In this document: positions 38,786-48,285 of the stretch, in pieces
How positions within the stretch are numbered: position 1 is the stretch's first letter
How the letters are laid out: the number at the start of each line of letters is the position of its first letter
Source of the DNA: JBKBII01 sp046299415
GTDB taxonomy: Bacteria; Pseudomonadota; Gammaproteobacteria; Ectothiorhodospirales; Ectothiorhodospiraceae
Direction of reading: 5' to 3'
Assembly: GCA_046299415.1 (NCBI GenBank)
Contig: JBKBII010000003.1
Span: 1 to 64,000 of the forward strand
DNA length: 64,000 nt
Translations under genes and position numbers: made by a program
Notes under the pieces: generated by a model
What the model was told of the DNA's origin: nothing
What the model saw: the letters and a program-made list of their open reading frames with translations, nothing else
Database searches by the model: none

Positions 38786-40870
38786 TTAGAGACCCCGGGC
38801 GACAGGCTTCTCGGGGTGATCGGAATCAACGGTGCTCACGTCGCCAGCGGCCAACCGGTTGGCATCATCAGGCAAACGGAATCCCGACACCGACTGATTG
38901 AGGTCGCGAGAGAGCTGAACCAAGTCGCCGATGGTCTGTGCAGACGTCCGAGTCGCGCGCGTTGTCTCAAGCGTGATCGCGCGGATGACTTCCATTGCGC
39001 CACTCACCTCACGCGCCAACTTTGCCTGTGACGACGCCTGTGTCGCGATGCGATCGACCCGTTCCGCAAGTCCACGAGACTCGGTTTCGATTTCCTGCAA
39101 AGCCTCACCGGCGGCCTGAGCCTGTTCAGCTCCAGCAACCACATTCGACGTCGACCGCTCCATAGAGTGAATCGCTTCGCTGGTATCAGCTTGAATCGCC
39201 TTAACCAGGCTCTCAACCTGACGTGTGGCCGCCGCGGAACGCTCCGCGAGTCGCTGAACCTCGTCCGCGACGACGGCAAAGCCTCGACCGGCCTCACCCG
39301 CAGCAGACGCTTGAATGGCTGCATTGAGCGCCAAAACGTTGGTTTGCTCGGCGACATCATTGATCAATCCGATGATATCCCCGATCTCCTGGGACGACTC
39401 ACCGAGGCGCTTAATCCGCTTGGCCGTTTCTTGGATCTGTTCGCGGATCGTGTTCATGCCATCAATGGTGCTTCGGACCGTCTTCGCACCTTTCGCGGCA
39501 GTGTCAACCGAACGGCGCGCAACCTGCGCTGACTCTGTCGCATCAGACGCCACTCGCTCGGCTGTATCGCTAACCTGGCCGATCGATGTATTCGCCTGCA
39601 GGATCGACTGAGCCTGTTTCTCCGAGCGAACCGACAACGCCAGAATCTCACGCTGTGAACGCCGCGCCACCGATCCAAGTTCATCGGCTACGCCGTTGAT
39701 GGTCGTAACGAGATCGCGCAATGACGCAATGGCGTAGTTCAATGAGTCGGCAATCGCTCCGGTGAAATCTTCAGAAACGGTCGCGTTGACGGTCAGATCG
39801 CCCTCGGCGAGGTTCATAACCTCGTCCAGCAAACGAAGGATCGCCTGCTGGTTGCGATCATTCTGACGTTCGGTCTCATCGAGTGAGCGACGTGTTTCAC
39901 GGTACGCCTGCACGCCGATGGTCACCAATAAGACAAGTGCGATGGCCGCCGCGAAGAAGGCGACCAGCAACAACATACGTAGCTGAGCCAACGCTTTGAG
40001 TAGCCCTTCTTCCAGCTTGACGATGGCACCGAACAGCGGCGCCGAACGCTGCTCGATTGACCGACCGGCATCGTTGATCGCGAAAACTTGGGTCGACAAC
40101 TCAAGTACACCTTCAACGGACTGCGCGAACGCGACAAACAACGTCGCCACCTCGCTGAGCAACTGCTGCGTTTCCGCGTCTTCGACCTTCTGAACGTTGA
40201 GCGGCGCGAAGCCTTCCCGTAGCCCATCAAGCACGCGGCCGAACAAGACCGTATCGCGACGAAACCGATCGATCGCTGTAGCCGCCAACGCACCGCCACT
40301 CAGAACCTCGACCAGCGAAAACTCGATACGTTGAATCAGCATTAGCTGGCGAGATGCGATGTAGACCTGGTCATTCGGAGCTCCGATCAATGCCATACGA
40401 CGCACGACTTCATCGGACAAGCGCGAAAGCTCAGGCGAGGTTGCGCGAATCGCCGCCGATCGCTCACGGATATCGTCAACCGCGTTCCGCCCCGCCAAGA
40501 CACGCTGAATGTCGGCTCGCGTATCGCCCCACAAGCTCACGACCGTGTCGAGATCAGCCAAATGAGCCGGCGGAATCCGTTGCAGGCCGGCGCCGCCATC
40601 GCGCACTTGCGCCAAGCTCGCATCAAAATCGAGAGACAGTCGCTCAAGGTCATCGAAGCCGACAGCATTCCCCGCAATCGCCTCAAGCGCAGCCGTGGCT
40701 ACACGCTGGGACAAGAGCTTTTGGTCGGCCACGAGCGCTAACCGCTCGCGAGCCTGCGACTGTAGCCATTCGTGCGCCGCGAGCGCACCGAACGAAACCA
40801 CGACGGCCAAAACAAGGCCAACGATCAAGATCCATCTACGTTTCGTGCCCTTGCGGCTCGTCGTTGCCAT
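38786..40870 (-). CDS. pilJ: Methyl-accepting chemotaxis protein PilJ
   Basis: PilJ is the receptor of the Pil-Chp pathway, in the inner membrane near the poles. The 694 residues have a first membrane span at about 13-32, a periplasmic helical PilJ-type domain, a second span at about 298-321, a HAMP-like region, and a cytoplasmic coiled coil whose tip carries the conserved EQTNVLALNAAIQASAAGEAG (about 507-527) and FAVVADEVQRLAERSAAATRQ. The start follows an AGGGAGAG leader. Adaptation enzymes PilK (CheR) and ChpB (CheB) are not encoded nearby, so methylation of PilJ would need enzymes from elsewhere. Confidence 0.95.
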   Translation of the reverse strand: MATTSRKGTKRRWILIVGLVLAVVVSFGALAAHEWLQSQARERLALVADQKLLSQRVATAALEAIAGNAVGFDDLERLSLDFDASLAQVRDGGAGLQRIPPAHLADLDTVVSLWGDTRADIQRVLAGRNAVDDIRERSAAIRATSPELSRLSDEVVRRMALIGAPNDQVYIASRQLMLIQRIEFSLVEVLSGGALAATAIDRFRRDTVLFGRVLDGLREGFAPLNVQKVEDAETQQLLSEVATLFVAFAQSVEGVLELSTQVFAINDAGRSIEQRSAPLFGAIVKLEEGLLKALAQLRMLLLVAFFAAAIALVLLVTIGVQAYRETRRSLDETERQNDRNQQAILRLLDEVMNLAEGDLTVNATVSEDFTGAIADSLNYAIASLRDLVTTINGVADELGSVARRSQREILALSVRSEKQAQSILQANTSIGQVSDTAERVASDATESAQVARRSVDTAAKGAKTVRSTIDGMNTIREQIQETAKRIKRLGESSQEIGDIIGLINDVAEQTNVLALNAAIQASAAGEAGRGFAVVADEVQRLAERSAAATRQVESLVKAIQADTSEAIHSMERSTSNVVAGAEQAQAAGEALQEIETESRGLAERVDRIATQASSQAKLAREVSGAMEVIRAITLETTRATRTSAQTIGDLVQLSRDLNQSVSGFRLPDDANRLAAGDVSTVDSDHPEKPVARGL

Positions 40871-41311
40871 CGCTTTGTACTCTCCCTTACGGCTATTGCC
40901 GGCGTAAACGCGGATCGTTCTGGATCATCACTGGAAACGACTCGCAGTAGAGGCGGTGACGTCATTGCCCGTCCACATCGCTGCAATCGCTGGTCTGTTA
41001 CCGACGTCGTTCGCCATTCAAATCGATTCAAGCCATCGTGCCTAACGCTTGATTCACCCCACGTCACGCGACGGCGACAGACAAGACCATGGTCAACAGT
41101 CGACCAGCTGCGACCGCGAGGACAAGGACGCCGTCCTGGGTTTCGTTCGCCACTAGGACCATTGGATGATCGAGTCTCCCTACATCAGACAACGCCAGAC
41201 GACATCACCAATCAGACGTCACGAAGCACCCACGGCCTTCTATCCGCCCGCCTCGAGCGTCACGACCCATCGCGCTCAAAAACACCCCAGAGACTCGGAT
41301 CGACACATCGC
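40871..41311. other. Gap between pilI and pilJ
   Basis: About 440 nt inside an otherwise compact cluster. Only the pilJ leader with AGGGAGAG is recognisable; no gene or hairpin with a T-run is seen. pilJ may therefore have its own promoter. Confidence 0.4.
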
Positions 41312-42025
41312 TCAACCTGAAAAACCGCCCGCACCCACGACCAGGCCCTGACGGAGGGGGCGCAAAAAGCGCTCACGCTCGTCGAGCAATCGTTCTATAT
41401 CGAGAACAGGCACCGCCTCGTCATCAACCACGAAACCACCGTGCGCCAGACCTTTGAGCAGCGAGGACGCCACCTCGCGTTGTCGCTGGGAAGGCGCGCA
41501 CTGGCGGACCCCGCGGTATCGACCGATCGCAAATCCCACCCATGTTTCCGGCTGCCCGGATCGACCTGTCACCAAAACCTGGCGCAGCTTGTTCGCACCC
41601 GCGTCGAAACGCGACGCAGAACTCTGCGTATCAGCGTCCGCACCTCGTCGAGCAGAGCCGTCATCTCCAGCGCTTTTTTTGAGCAGGACCGCCAGGTCAA
41701 ACACCGGCAAAACAGCTCCGCGCAGATTTGCAAGCCCGAGAACCCAGGATTCTGCGAGAGGCACACGAGTTAGGCGAGGCAATTCAATCAGCTCGACCAA
41801 GCGCTCCATATCGACAAGCACGCTCGCACCGTCCAACTCGATCAGAACGCCGCGCCAACCCGCCGCGCGTTGTACACGCTCCGGGTAACGGCTCTCGATC
41901 GACCGTTCGAAAGCGAACAACCAGCCGAAGGGATGCTCGACTGTGCGAGAACCGGCGGCCATCTCAATCGAGTGAGGCACGTTCTGGCTGTCGACTAACT
42001 CGATCATCGTGATGCTCTCATTCAT
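41312..42025 (-). CDS. pilI: CheW-like adaptor PilI
   Basis: PilI links PilJ to ChpA. From the chosen start the protein has 237 residues, with the CheW-type order: PFGWLFAFE...GVLIELDGASVLVDMERLVELIELPRLTRVPLAESWVLGLANLRGAVLPVFDLAVLL and, after a polar insertion, VLVTGRSGQPETWVGFAIGRYRGVRQ and AVPVLDIERLL. The ATG at 42025 overlaps the pilH stop by 8 nt; ATG at 42007 is an alternative. The Asp/Ser-rich insertion at about 126-146 is not usual for CheW proteins. Confidence 0.88.
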   Translation of the reverse strand: MNESITMIELVDSQNVPHSIEMAAGSRTVEHPFGWLFAFERSIESRYPERVQRAAGWRGVLIELDGASVLVDMERLVELIELPRLTRVPLAESWVLGLANLRGAVLPVFDLAVLLKKSAGDDGSARRGADADTQSSASRFDAGANKLRQVLVTGRSGQPETWVGFAIGRYRGVRQCAPSQRQREVASSLLKGLAHGGFVVDDEAVPVLDIERLLDERERFLRPLRQGLVVGAGGFSG

Positions 42026-42383
42026 CCAAAAGCTGGCGAATGACCTGCTCAAGCGTTTTAGGTTGAACAGGCTTGACCAAGTACTCGCGCGCGCCTTGCC
42101 GAAGGGCCCACACGCGATCCGTCTGTTGATCCTTGGTGCTGACCACAACGACCGGGATACGCGACGTTTCGGGCGTCTTACTGAGCTCGCGTGTCGCCTG
42201 AAAACCATTCAGCCCCGGCATGACCACGTCCATCAAAATCAGATCGGGCGACAAGGCCTTGGCCGCGCTCACGCCATCCTCTCCGCTTGATGCCGTCGCA
42301 ACCGAATGCCCCATCTTCTCGACGATCGAACGGAGAATGTGAGTTTCGGTTGGCGAGTCATCGACGATCAACACTCTGGCCAT
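42018..42383 (-). CDS. pilH: Single-domain response regulator PilH
   Basis: PilH is a CheY-like protein that takes phosphate from ChpA and favours pilus retraction or acts as a phosphate sink. The 121 residues start MARVLIVDDSPTE, have the phospho-acceptor in LILMDVVMPGLNGFQATREL, then VVVVSTKDQQTDRVWALRQGAREYLVKPV. The NGFQATR and KDQ.TDRVW motifs match PilH rather than PilG. The ATG at 42383 is chosen by alignment; one at 42410 would add nine residues. Confidence 0.95.
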   Translation of the reverse strand: MARVLIVDDSPTETHILRSIVEKMGHSVATASSGEDGVSAAKALSPDLILMDVVMPGLNGFQATRELSKTPETSRIPVVVVSTKDQQTDRVWALRQGAREYLVKPVQPKTLEQVIRQLLDE

Positions 42384-42558
42384 AGGATATTTTCCCGTTA
42401 CCTGTTGCAATGATCAGCAGTCATCGACCGATTGACGGCCTGACCGAAGCGATTCATAGACGGAGGGGGGCTGATCTGAACACGCAAACCTGACTACGCC
42501 CCAAGACCGTCAATCCCCGCGCCAGCCACAACCCTACATGACTGACCCACTCGCTCGA

Positions 42559-43029
42559 CTAACTTGCCCGCGCCATCGACGACGGCAAATGAGCCTTGAC
42601 CGCATCGACCAACTCATCACGCGAGAACGGTTTGGTGACGTAACTTGACGCCCCTACGACGCGACCCTTGGCCTTATCGAACACACTATCTTTGCTCGAA
42701 AGCATCACCACTGGGGTACTCTTGAAACTCGCGTTATTTTTGATCAACGCGCAGGTCTGATAACCGTCGAGCCTTGGCATCATGATATCGACAAACACAA
42801 GATGGGGGCGGTACCGAGCCACTTTGGCCAGTGCATCAAAACCGTCTTCAGCCGTCTCGACATCGGCGCCAAGGCGCATCAGTAGGGTTTCCGCAGAGCG
42901 GCGAATCGTCTTGCTGTCATCGACCACAAGAATGCGCACTCCGGAAAGCAACGGAGATTCAGTTTCCACGCTGTGTTCGGCTGGACTCGACACGAATTCC
43001 CCCTTGACGTTCTTGCGAATGTAACCCAT
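42559..43029 (-). CDS. pilG: Single-domain response regulator PilG
   Basis: PilG is the CheY-like protein that promotes pilus extension and, in P. aeruginosa, raises cAMP through CyaB. The 156 residues carry a 30-residue polar N-terminus, then ILVVDDSKTIRRSAETLLMRLG, DGFDALAKVA, VFVDIMMPRLDGYQTCALIKNN, VVMLSSKDSVFDKAKGRVVGASSYVTKPFSRDELVDAVKAH. The DKAKGR segment is diagnostic of PilG. It is the first gene of the pilGHIJ-chpA-chpC series; 175 nt separate it from pilH. Confidence 0.95.
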   Translation of the reverse strand: MGYIRKNVKGEFVSSPAEHSVETESPLLSGVRILVVDDSKTIRRSAETLLMRLGADVETAEDGFDALAKVARYRPHLVFVDIMMPRLDGYQTCALIKNNASFKSTPVVMLSSKDSVFDKAKGRVVGASSYVTKPFSRDELVDAVKAHLPSSMARAS

Positions 43030-43849
43030 CGGCTCAGCCCTGAGAACGTGTCAACGACACTTTACGTAAAAACCCTTTGGAGCGCACTCCTCCCGCGCAC
43101 CAAGCTGAATCGAAAACTTACAGCGTTGAGATCCCTTGATTGCCTTTGGTCATTCCTCTGATGTCAGAGCATCGACGCAGATTCGACGCTCTGCTCAAGC
43201 CCCGAGGCCGTTCGAGCGTGACACCCTAAATCCTCCACACCAACCCGTCGACGCCAACCAACGATCCAATCAGGCTATCGCACTTGCTGGAGATTGATCG
43301 TTGCTGAGCCGTTCGTCGATACGTCGGCTAAAACCATGGGCCAGTCAAAACCGCGCGTGTCTGACAGTCAACCTGACCCAGAAGAGCAAGCGGGTTCGCT
43401 CTGCAGTCTTGATCCCGATCGGCTGGGCGTTTGGCCGACCGTCGAAGGCGCCGACGCACTGCGCAGCGGTTTCGATCCCTCTATCATCGGCGCGGCTTCA
43501 TTCATGGCCGAAAGCGCGCGTACAGACACCAGATCCGTGAGATACGAGAACCACGCGAGGCACGACGGTCTGCATTCGCTTGACAACCACAGCAACCCAA
43601 TAATGCTTCGACACTTTCCCGACCAAAGACCATCCAAAAGATAATCGACGCATTTTTTTCGCCAATCGCTGCCATCATGAGGGGGGGGGGCGACGCTCGC
43701 CTCGCCGCGTCGAACAAATCCATCGCAATCGATCACCCATCAATTCAAAGCCGACGGTTCGCTGCGTTTTAATTGATGTGCAGTGACGGCGGTCAATCTC
43801 GCCCCTTGCCACCAAAAGCCTCGCGCGCGACACCATCTGGAACGCCCTA
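43030..43849. other. Divergent gap between pilG and gshB
   Basis: 820 nt carrying the promoters of two divergent units. An open frame at 43294-43644 (+) starts at TTG and resembles nothing known. Notable bases are a T7 run at 43653-43659 and a G10 run at 43681-43690, both listed or discussed separately. On the minus strand TTGACA at 43048-43043 lies very close to the pilG start. Confidence 0.5.
43681..43690. repeat. Run of ten G
   Basis: Ten consecutive G residues in the gap between divergent pilG and gshB, 160 nt before the gshB ATG. It is the longest homopolymer I noticed in the window. Such tracts can change length by slipped-strand mispairing. Confidence 0.7.
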
Positions 43850-44944
43850 ATGCCGATCGACTTGAACATCGCGATACTCGCACTGCCGCTCGAGCACTTT
43901 CATCCGCGCAAGGACTCGACCAGCGCCATGATCGCGGCGGCCCTTCGCCGAGGCCACCGCGTCTCGATGATCGAACCCCACGATCTCGTGATCACCAGCG
44001 ATGAACGGGACGCAACGTCTTTTTCTAAGTCTTCTGAGTCTCAACCTTCACCCGCCGACACCCGCCCCACCGCGAACATCATCGCTCATGCGCGCCGCGT
44101 CACGTGGCGACGGACGAGCGGTGATCCAACCACCGTGAACGCGAATGCCATCCATGTCGATCACGGTCACGCCGTCGCGGCACCTCCCGAGCGCGTCGAC
44201 GCTCGGGAGTTCGACGCCATCCTGGTTCGAACCGACCCCCCTTTCGACCTCGAATATATCTATGCCACGTACTGGCTCGAACACCTCGCCGCGAGTGGCA
44301 CGATCTGCATCAACCGCCCACGATCACTGCGTGACTGGAACGAAAAAGCCGCGCTCCTGCGCGTGCCCGATCTCGCACCACCGACCCTCGTGACGCGCCG
44401 TCGCGATGCCATCCTTGGATTTCAAAGCACATACGGAACGATCGTACTCAAACCACTCGATGGCATGGGCGGGCGATCGATCTTTCAACTGCGTCCGGGC
44501 GACAGCAACACCAATGTGATCCTCGACGCCATGCTCGATGACGACGGCGGCACTCGGAGTGCGGGCCGCAAAAGCGTCATGGCTCAAGCCTTTTTGCCCG
44601 CCTACACTGAAGGCGACCGCCGCGTTCTAATCGTCGGTGGCGAGCCTCAACCGCTGGTCCTCAACCGCATCCCGACCCCGGGTGAAAGCCGTGCCAATCT
44701 GGCCGCTGGCGGGCGCGGCGTGGTCGAGCCGCTGTCACCGCGCGACCGCGAGATCGCCGCAATCTTGGCACCAATGCTGGTTGACGCCGGCCTTGATTTC
44801 GTTGGACTCGACGTGATCGGTGGTCGCCTCACTGAAATCAACGTCACCAGCCCCACCGGACTGCGCGAAATCCTCCGCGATGGCGGGCTGGATATCGCTG
44901 AACGTTTCATCGAGCTTGTCGAAACACGCGCCGCACAACGATGA
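43850..44944 (+). CDS. gshB: Glutathione synthetase
   Basis: GshB ligates glycine to gamma-glutamylcysteine with ATP. Family features: KDSTSAMIAAALRRGHRV near the N-terminus, RTDPPFDLEYIYATYWLEHL, INRPRSLRDWNEKAALLRVPDLAPPTLVT, the ATP-grasp strand IVLKPLDGMGGRSIF near residue 205, and the C-terminal FVGLDVIGGRLTEINVTSPTGLREI. At 364 residues it is about 45 longer than usual; the extra part is a polar stretch at about 63-120. A start at ATG 43850 is set by alignment. Its stop overlaps the next gene as ATGA. gshB adjacent to pilG is a conserved arrangement in Pseudomonas. Confidence 0.95.
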   Translation: MPIDLNIAILALPLEHFHPRKDSTSAMIAAALRRGHRVSMIEPHDLVITSDERDATSFSKSSESQPSPADTRPTANIIAHARRVTWRRTSGDPTTVNANAIHVDHGHAVAAPPERVDAREFDAILVRTDPPFDLEYIYATYWLEHLAASGTICINRPRSLRDWNEKAALLRVPDLAPPTLVTRRRDAILGFQSTYGTIVLKPLDGMGGRSIFQLRPGDSNTNVILDAMLDDDGGTRSAGRKSVMAQAFLPAYTEGDRRVLIVGGEPQPLVLNRIPTPGESRANLAAGGRGVVEPLSPRDREIAAILAPMLVDAGLDFVGLDVIGGRLTEINVTSPTGLREILRDGGLDIAERFIELVETRAAQR

Positions 44945-46425
44945 TCGCCGGACACTTCTTCAGACGCACGACGGCATCCGTACCCAGGCGCCGAAGATCG
45001 ACGACTGCACAGGCTACGCCCTTTCGCATCGATCTCGGTTGCCGCACCATCATCGGCCCGCTTTTCGCACTGATCGCGGTGTCGGCATGCTCGGCCCCAC
45101 CACCGACGACGACGCTAAGTTTCGACGGCCTCGGCACGCTAATCGATGTCACGCTCTGGCAACAGACATCAATCGAAACCGCACAGCTGATCGAACTCGA
45201 ACGGAATCTGCGCGACATCGCGACCCATTGGCACGCCACCGCGCATGCCTGGCACACCGGCCCCACGACCGACGCAAGCGCCAATCTACGCGCCGGGGAA
45301 TGGTTCGCGCCCGAACCGTCCGTCGCCGAATTGCTCACGCGAGCGCTCGAAATCGCCGCGCAAAGCGACGGCGCGTTTGATCCGAGTATCGGTGAAGCCA
45401 CCGCCACGTACGGCTTTCACGAAACGCCCCCCAACCCCCGTCAGCCCTCGGAATCCTGGCTGGCTACATGGCAAAAATCGCCGCCCAGTTTTGCCGCGAT
45501 CGAACAAAAAAATGACGACGGTGCCAATAACGGCAGCGGCGATATCGCTACCAAGCGCCGCAACACTTTTCGCGGTCATCACCCGCGCCTCGCACTCGAC
45601 TTTGGCGGGATCGCCAAGGGGGCCATCGGGCAAGCAATGGTCGAGACCTTGGCCGCCCAGGGCCGGCCTGCTGCGCTGATCAGCCTCGGCGGCGATCTGA
45701 TGCTGTATGGCCGTCCCGGTGATCGTGATTGGCGAATCGCGCTGCGCGCACCGATCGGGCCGCCTTTGCCGCCGAGCACCTGCTCAACACAAACCCGCTC
45801 GGCACACAAGGCTTCGTCCCCGACGACGAAGACGGATCAATCGACGTCGTTGATCGGACATTTCGTTCTGCCCGCGACATCAGCCGCCAAGCCTCACGCC
45901 CTGTTCACGTCCGGCGTCTACGAACGCGGCGGATGGGTCAAGGACAGCTTTGGTCATTGTCGGTGGATTCACCATTTGATCGACCCCGCGCGCGGAGCAC
46001 CGACCGAAGGCGTTCGTGCGGCGACCGTCTGGCACGATGATCCTGTGCTCGCCGATGCAGCGGCCAGCGCACTGATCATCGCGGCCAGTCGCGCGCTTCG
46101 CGCGTCTAGCATCAATGCCTGTTCGGAACAGGGTCGCACCGACCAACAACAGGATACTTCACCTCGAAGCGATGACACGCACTCGAGCCAAAGCGCCTCG
46201 AACGACGCTACGACATCCTCAAAGAACGATCCAGTGATCGAGCTCGCAACACGACTCGGCCTCACTCACTGGCTCGTTGTGTACGACGACGGCCGAATTC
46301 TCGCAACGACGTTGCGATCTGGCGGTGTCGGACAAGAATCCACGGAGGACTGGTTCGTGCCCCATCCAACCATCGCCGACCGAATCGAATGGATCGTCGC
46401 GAGTCACCACGACGATCAAGCCTAA
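44941..46425 (+). CDS. apbE: ApbE-family FAD:protein FMN transferase lipoprotein
   Basis: ApbE transfers FMN from FAD onto Thr/Ser of target proteins, typically in or facing the periplasm. The 494 residues have a lipoprotein signal with lipobox VSAC (Cys50), then the domain: GTLIDVTLW, FDPSIGEATATYGF, LDFGGIAKGAIGQAMVETL, AALISLGGDLMLYGRPGDRDWRIALR, LFTSGVYERGG, HHLIDPARGAPTEGVRAATV and DAAASALIIAAS. Polar insertions (about 190-215, 277-300, 388-425) make it far longer than the usual 330-350. It overlaps gshB by ATGA and precedes a NusG-II protein and a Gx-type membrane protein. Confidence 0.92.
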   Translation: MIAGHFFRRTTASVPRRRRSTTAQATPFRIDLGCRTIIGPLFALIAVSACSAPPPTTTLSFDGLGTLIDVTLWQQTSIETAQLIELERNLRDIATHWHATAHAWHTGPTTDASANLRAGEWFAPEPSVAELLTRALEIAAQSDGAFDPSIGEATATYGFHETPPNPRQPSESWLATWQKSPPSFAAIEQKNDDGANNGSGDIATKRRNTFRGHHPRLALDFGGIAKGAIGQAMVETLAAQGRPAALISLGGDLMLYGRPGDRDWRIALRAPIGPPLPPSTCSTQTRSAHKASSPTTKTDQSTSLIGHFVLPATSAAKPHALFTSGVYERGGWVKDSFGHCRWIHHLIDPARGAPTEGVRAATVWHDDPVLADAAASALIIAASRALRASSINACSEQGRTDQQQDTSPRSDDTHSSQSASNDATTSSKNDPVIELATRLGLTHWLVVYDDGRILATTLRSGGVGQESTEDWFVPHPTIADRIEWIVASHHDDQA

Positions 46426-46725
46426 GCCCGCAAGCCGCCTCATCGGTGCGAACCGTCAGGTGACCCGGCGCTTGCCCGCTTCGCTCATGTCAGATCCAGA
46501 ACAACCTTGCCGACAAAGCGCCCTACAACAAACACTCCACCCTTAGTGATCGGCGATCGTGCCCTAGCTTTAAATGAATCGACCCAAGACAAAGCCAGCG
46601 AACACGGGGCCAGCAAACGCGGAGGCAACGCCTGCGGACCCGATCCGATCGCTATCGCTCGACGGCGATCACGAATTCAACTTCGCAGCTCCGCTCCTGG
46701 GTCCGCGTTTTGGTCATCGGATGTC
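46426..46725. other. Gap between apbE and the NusG-II gene
   Basis: 300 nt. The frame of the downstream gene remains open back to a TTG at 46507, so part of this stretch could be coding if a longer start is used. No hairpin of note. Confidence 0.4.
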
Positions 46726-47394
46726 ATGAACGACGCCCCATTTCCCGGCCCCAAATCAAAACGCCGGCGCAAACATGGCTCCTGCAGCCGCGCCTCGTTC
46801 GATCCTCGCAAATCGGCCAAGACTCGCAACACGACTGACGCGCAGGCTCTTCACTTCGGTGATGCCATGGTAATCCTGGCCGCTATCGCGACGATCATCA
46901 TTGCAGCATGGCACGCGATCCATCACACAGCAGGACTATCGGAGGTTACAACTGCGCCCTGCGGCGAACCCTGCCTAAAAATTCTTCAAGCCAGCCATCC
47001 GCCGGAATTCTGGCCACTGCGACCCGACGCCACTGGTCCTACAGCGTCGGGCTCGCCGCCTCGCGCCACAAGCAACGCGCCGAACGCAGAAGCTCTTCCA
47101 CGAGTTGATTCAGCCCATGCGCCGACCCAAAACGCCGATCTTCGCAATGCCCCATCGACCATCGTGCATCGCGATGTCGAGATTCTGCATCTTGCGAGGC
47201 CCGGCCCCGCCGGCACCACGATCATCGAAATCGCTGCGGGACGTGCGCGCTGTCTTCGGTCCCCGGGTGTGCAACGCATTTGCGAGCGATCGGGTTGGCT
47301 CACGAACCCCGGCGACACCGCCATCAGCCTCCCGAATCGACTGCGTTTGCAAATCGTTGATCCTGCGCAGTCCTTCGACGCAATCCACCACTGA
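46726..47394 (+). CDS. Membrane-anchored NusG-domain-II protein
   Basis: A member of the family of small exported proteins with a NusG domain II fold, function unknown, often found beside ApbE and Gx-type proteins. The 222 residues have a basic N-terminus, one membrane span at about 47-67 (FGDAMVILAAIATIIIAAW), a polar linker, and a C-terminal domain: VEILHLARPGPAGTTIIEI, ARCLRSPGVQRICERSGWLTNPGDTAISLPNRLRLQIV. Many members have SPC..Q.C; here the first Cys is Gly and the second is kept. I used ATG 46726; the frame is open back to 46507. Confidence 0.75.
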   Translation: MNDAPFPGPKSKRRRKHGSCSRASFDPRKSAKTRNTTDAQALHFGDAMVILAAIATIIIAAWHAIHHTAGLSEVTTAPCGEPCLKILQASHPPEFWPLRPDATGPTASGSPPRATSNAPNAEALPRVDSAHAPTQNADLRNAPSTIVHRDVEILHLARPGPAGTTIIEIAAGRARCLRSPGVQRICERSGWLTNPGDTAISLPNRLRLQIVDPAQSFDAIHH

Positions 47395-47598
47395 AACCTT
47401 TTGACGCAACGTAACTTTTCGATGGTCCGCGTCTCACTCTCGACCACCAGTTCGATCAGAACGCGTCACTATCCGCGCTCGAAGCGTCAACATCGACGCC
47501 ACTCAACGCCGACGTTCTTCATGCACCAGACGCCTCATATCACCACAGACGTCGGCGCCTTCACTCTCTTTCGACTGACTGGATGACGGACCCCCAGC

Positions 47599-48285
47599 AT
47601 GCGCGCCATGGACCCGCGGGACAATCAACGACCACAGTCGTCAAGCGACGAGATCTTGCGGACACGACCATCCGAAACCATCCAAAGCCTGCGCCGCTCA
47701 CAAGAGTCACCGGTGCCACCATCCAGCGCGACCGACCAAACAGGACCCTACGCTCAACGCGAACGCCAAATCATCGCATTGGCGATCGTCGCCATCGCCC
47801 TCCACATCATCGAAAGTGCCCTGCCGAGCCCCATTCCTGGCGTCAAACCTGGGCTTGCAAACATCATCACGCTGCTAGCTTGGCAATGTCTCGGGCTGCG
47901 CGCCGCCCTCTTGATCACGACGCTGCGTATCATCGTCAGCAGCCTGTTGCTCGGAAGTCTTTTCGGCCCCGGGTTCTGGCTCGCTGCCGCAGGCGCTTCA
48001 GCCGCGCTTGTCGCTCTCGGCGCGCTGTCTGCCGTACCGGATCGGAGGCTCGGCTTGATCGGCCGGTCCACGGCCATGGCCATCGCACATATCAGCGCTC
48101 AGCTCGCGCTGGTATCAGCGTGGTTACTCCCCGGTACACCACTTTGGTCACTGTGGCCCGTGCTCGGCGGCGCGGCCCTGCTCACAGGCGTCACGACGGG
48201 GCTACTCGCCGCACGCCTTCTGCGCACCACGGGCTGTAAATCCGACGCAACATCATCTGCAAGTCACGACATCCCGCGTTCCTGA
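47599..48285 (+). CDS. Gx transporter family (heptaprenyl diphosphate synthase component I-like) membrane protein
   Basis: The 228-residue protein has about 55 polar residues followed by five or six membrane spans. The signature ALPSPIPGVKPGLANIITLLA is that of the family named after heptaprenyl diphosphate synthase component I, now thought to be a small-molecule transporter related to ECF substrate-binding subunits. Its substrate is unknown. It follows the NusG-II gene by about 200 nt, and with apbE forms a three-gene set. The ATG at 47599 is used; 47608 is also possible. A second long frame overlapping here (47583-48239) is a shadow. Confidence 0.85.
   Translation: MRAMDPRDNQRPQSSSDEILRTRPSETIQSLRRSQESPVPPSSATDQTGPYAQRERQIIALAIVAIALHIIESALPSPIPGVKPGLANIITLLAWQCLGLRAALLITTLRIIVSSLLLGSLFGPGFWLAAAGASAALVALGALSAVPDRRLGLIGRSTAMAIAHISAQLALVSAWLLPGTPLWSLWPVLGGAALLTGVTTGLLAARLLRTTGCKSDATSSASHDIPRS

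Noticed and set aside
43294..43644. Open frame of 116 codons between pilG and gshB
   Set aside because: TTG start without a ribosome binding site and no recognisable sequence.
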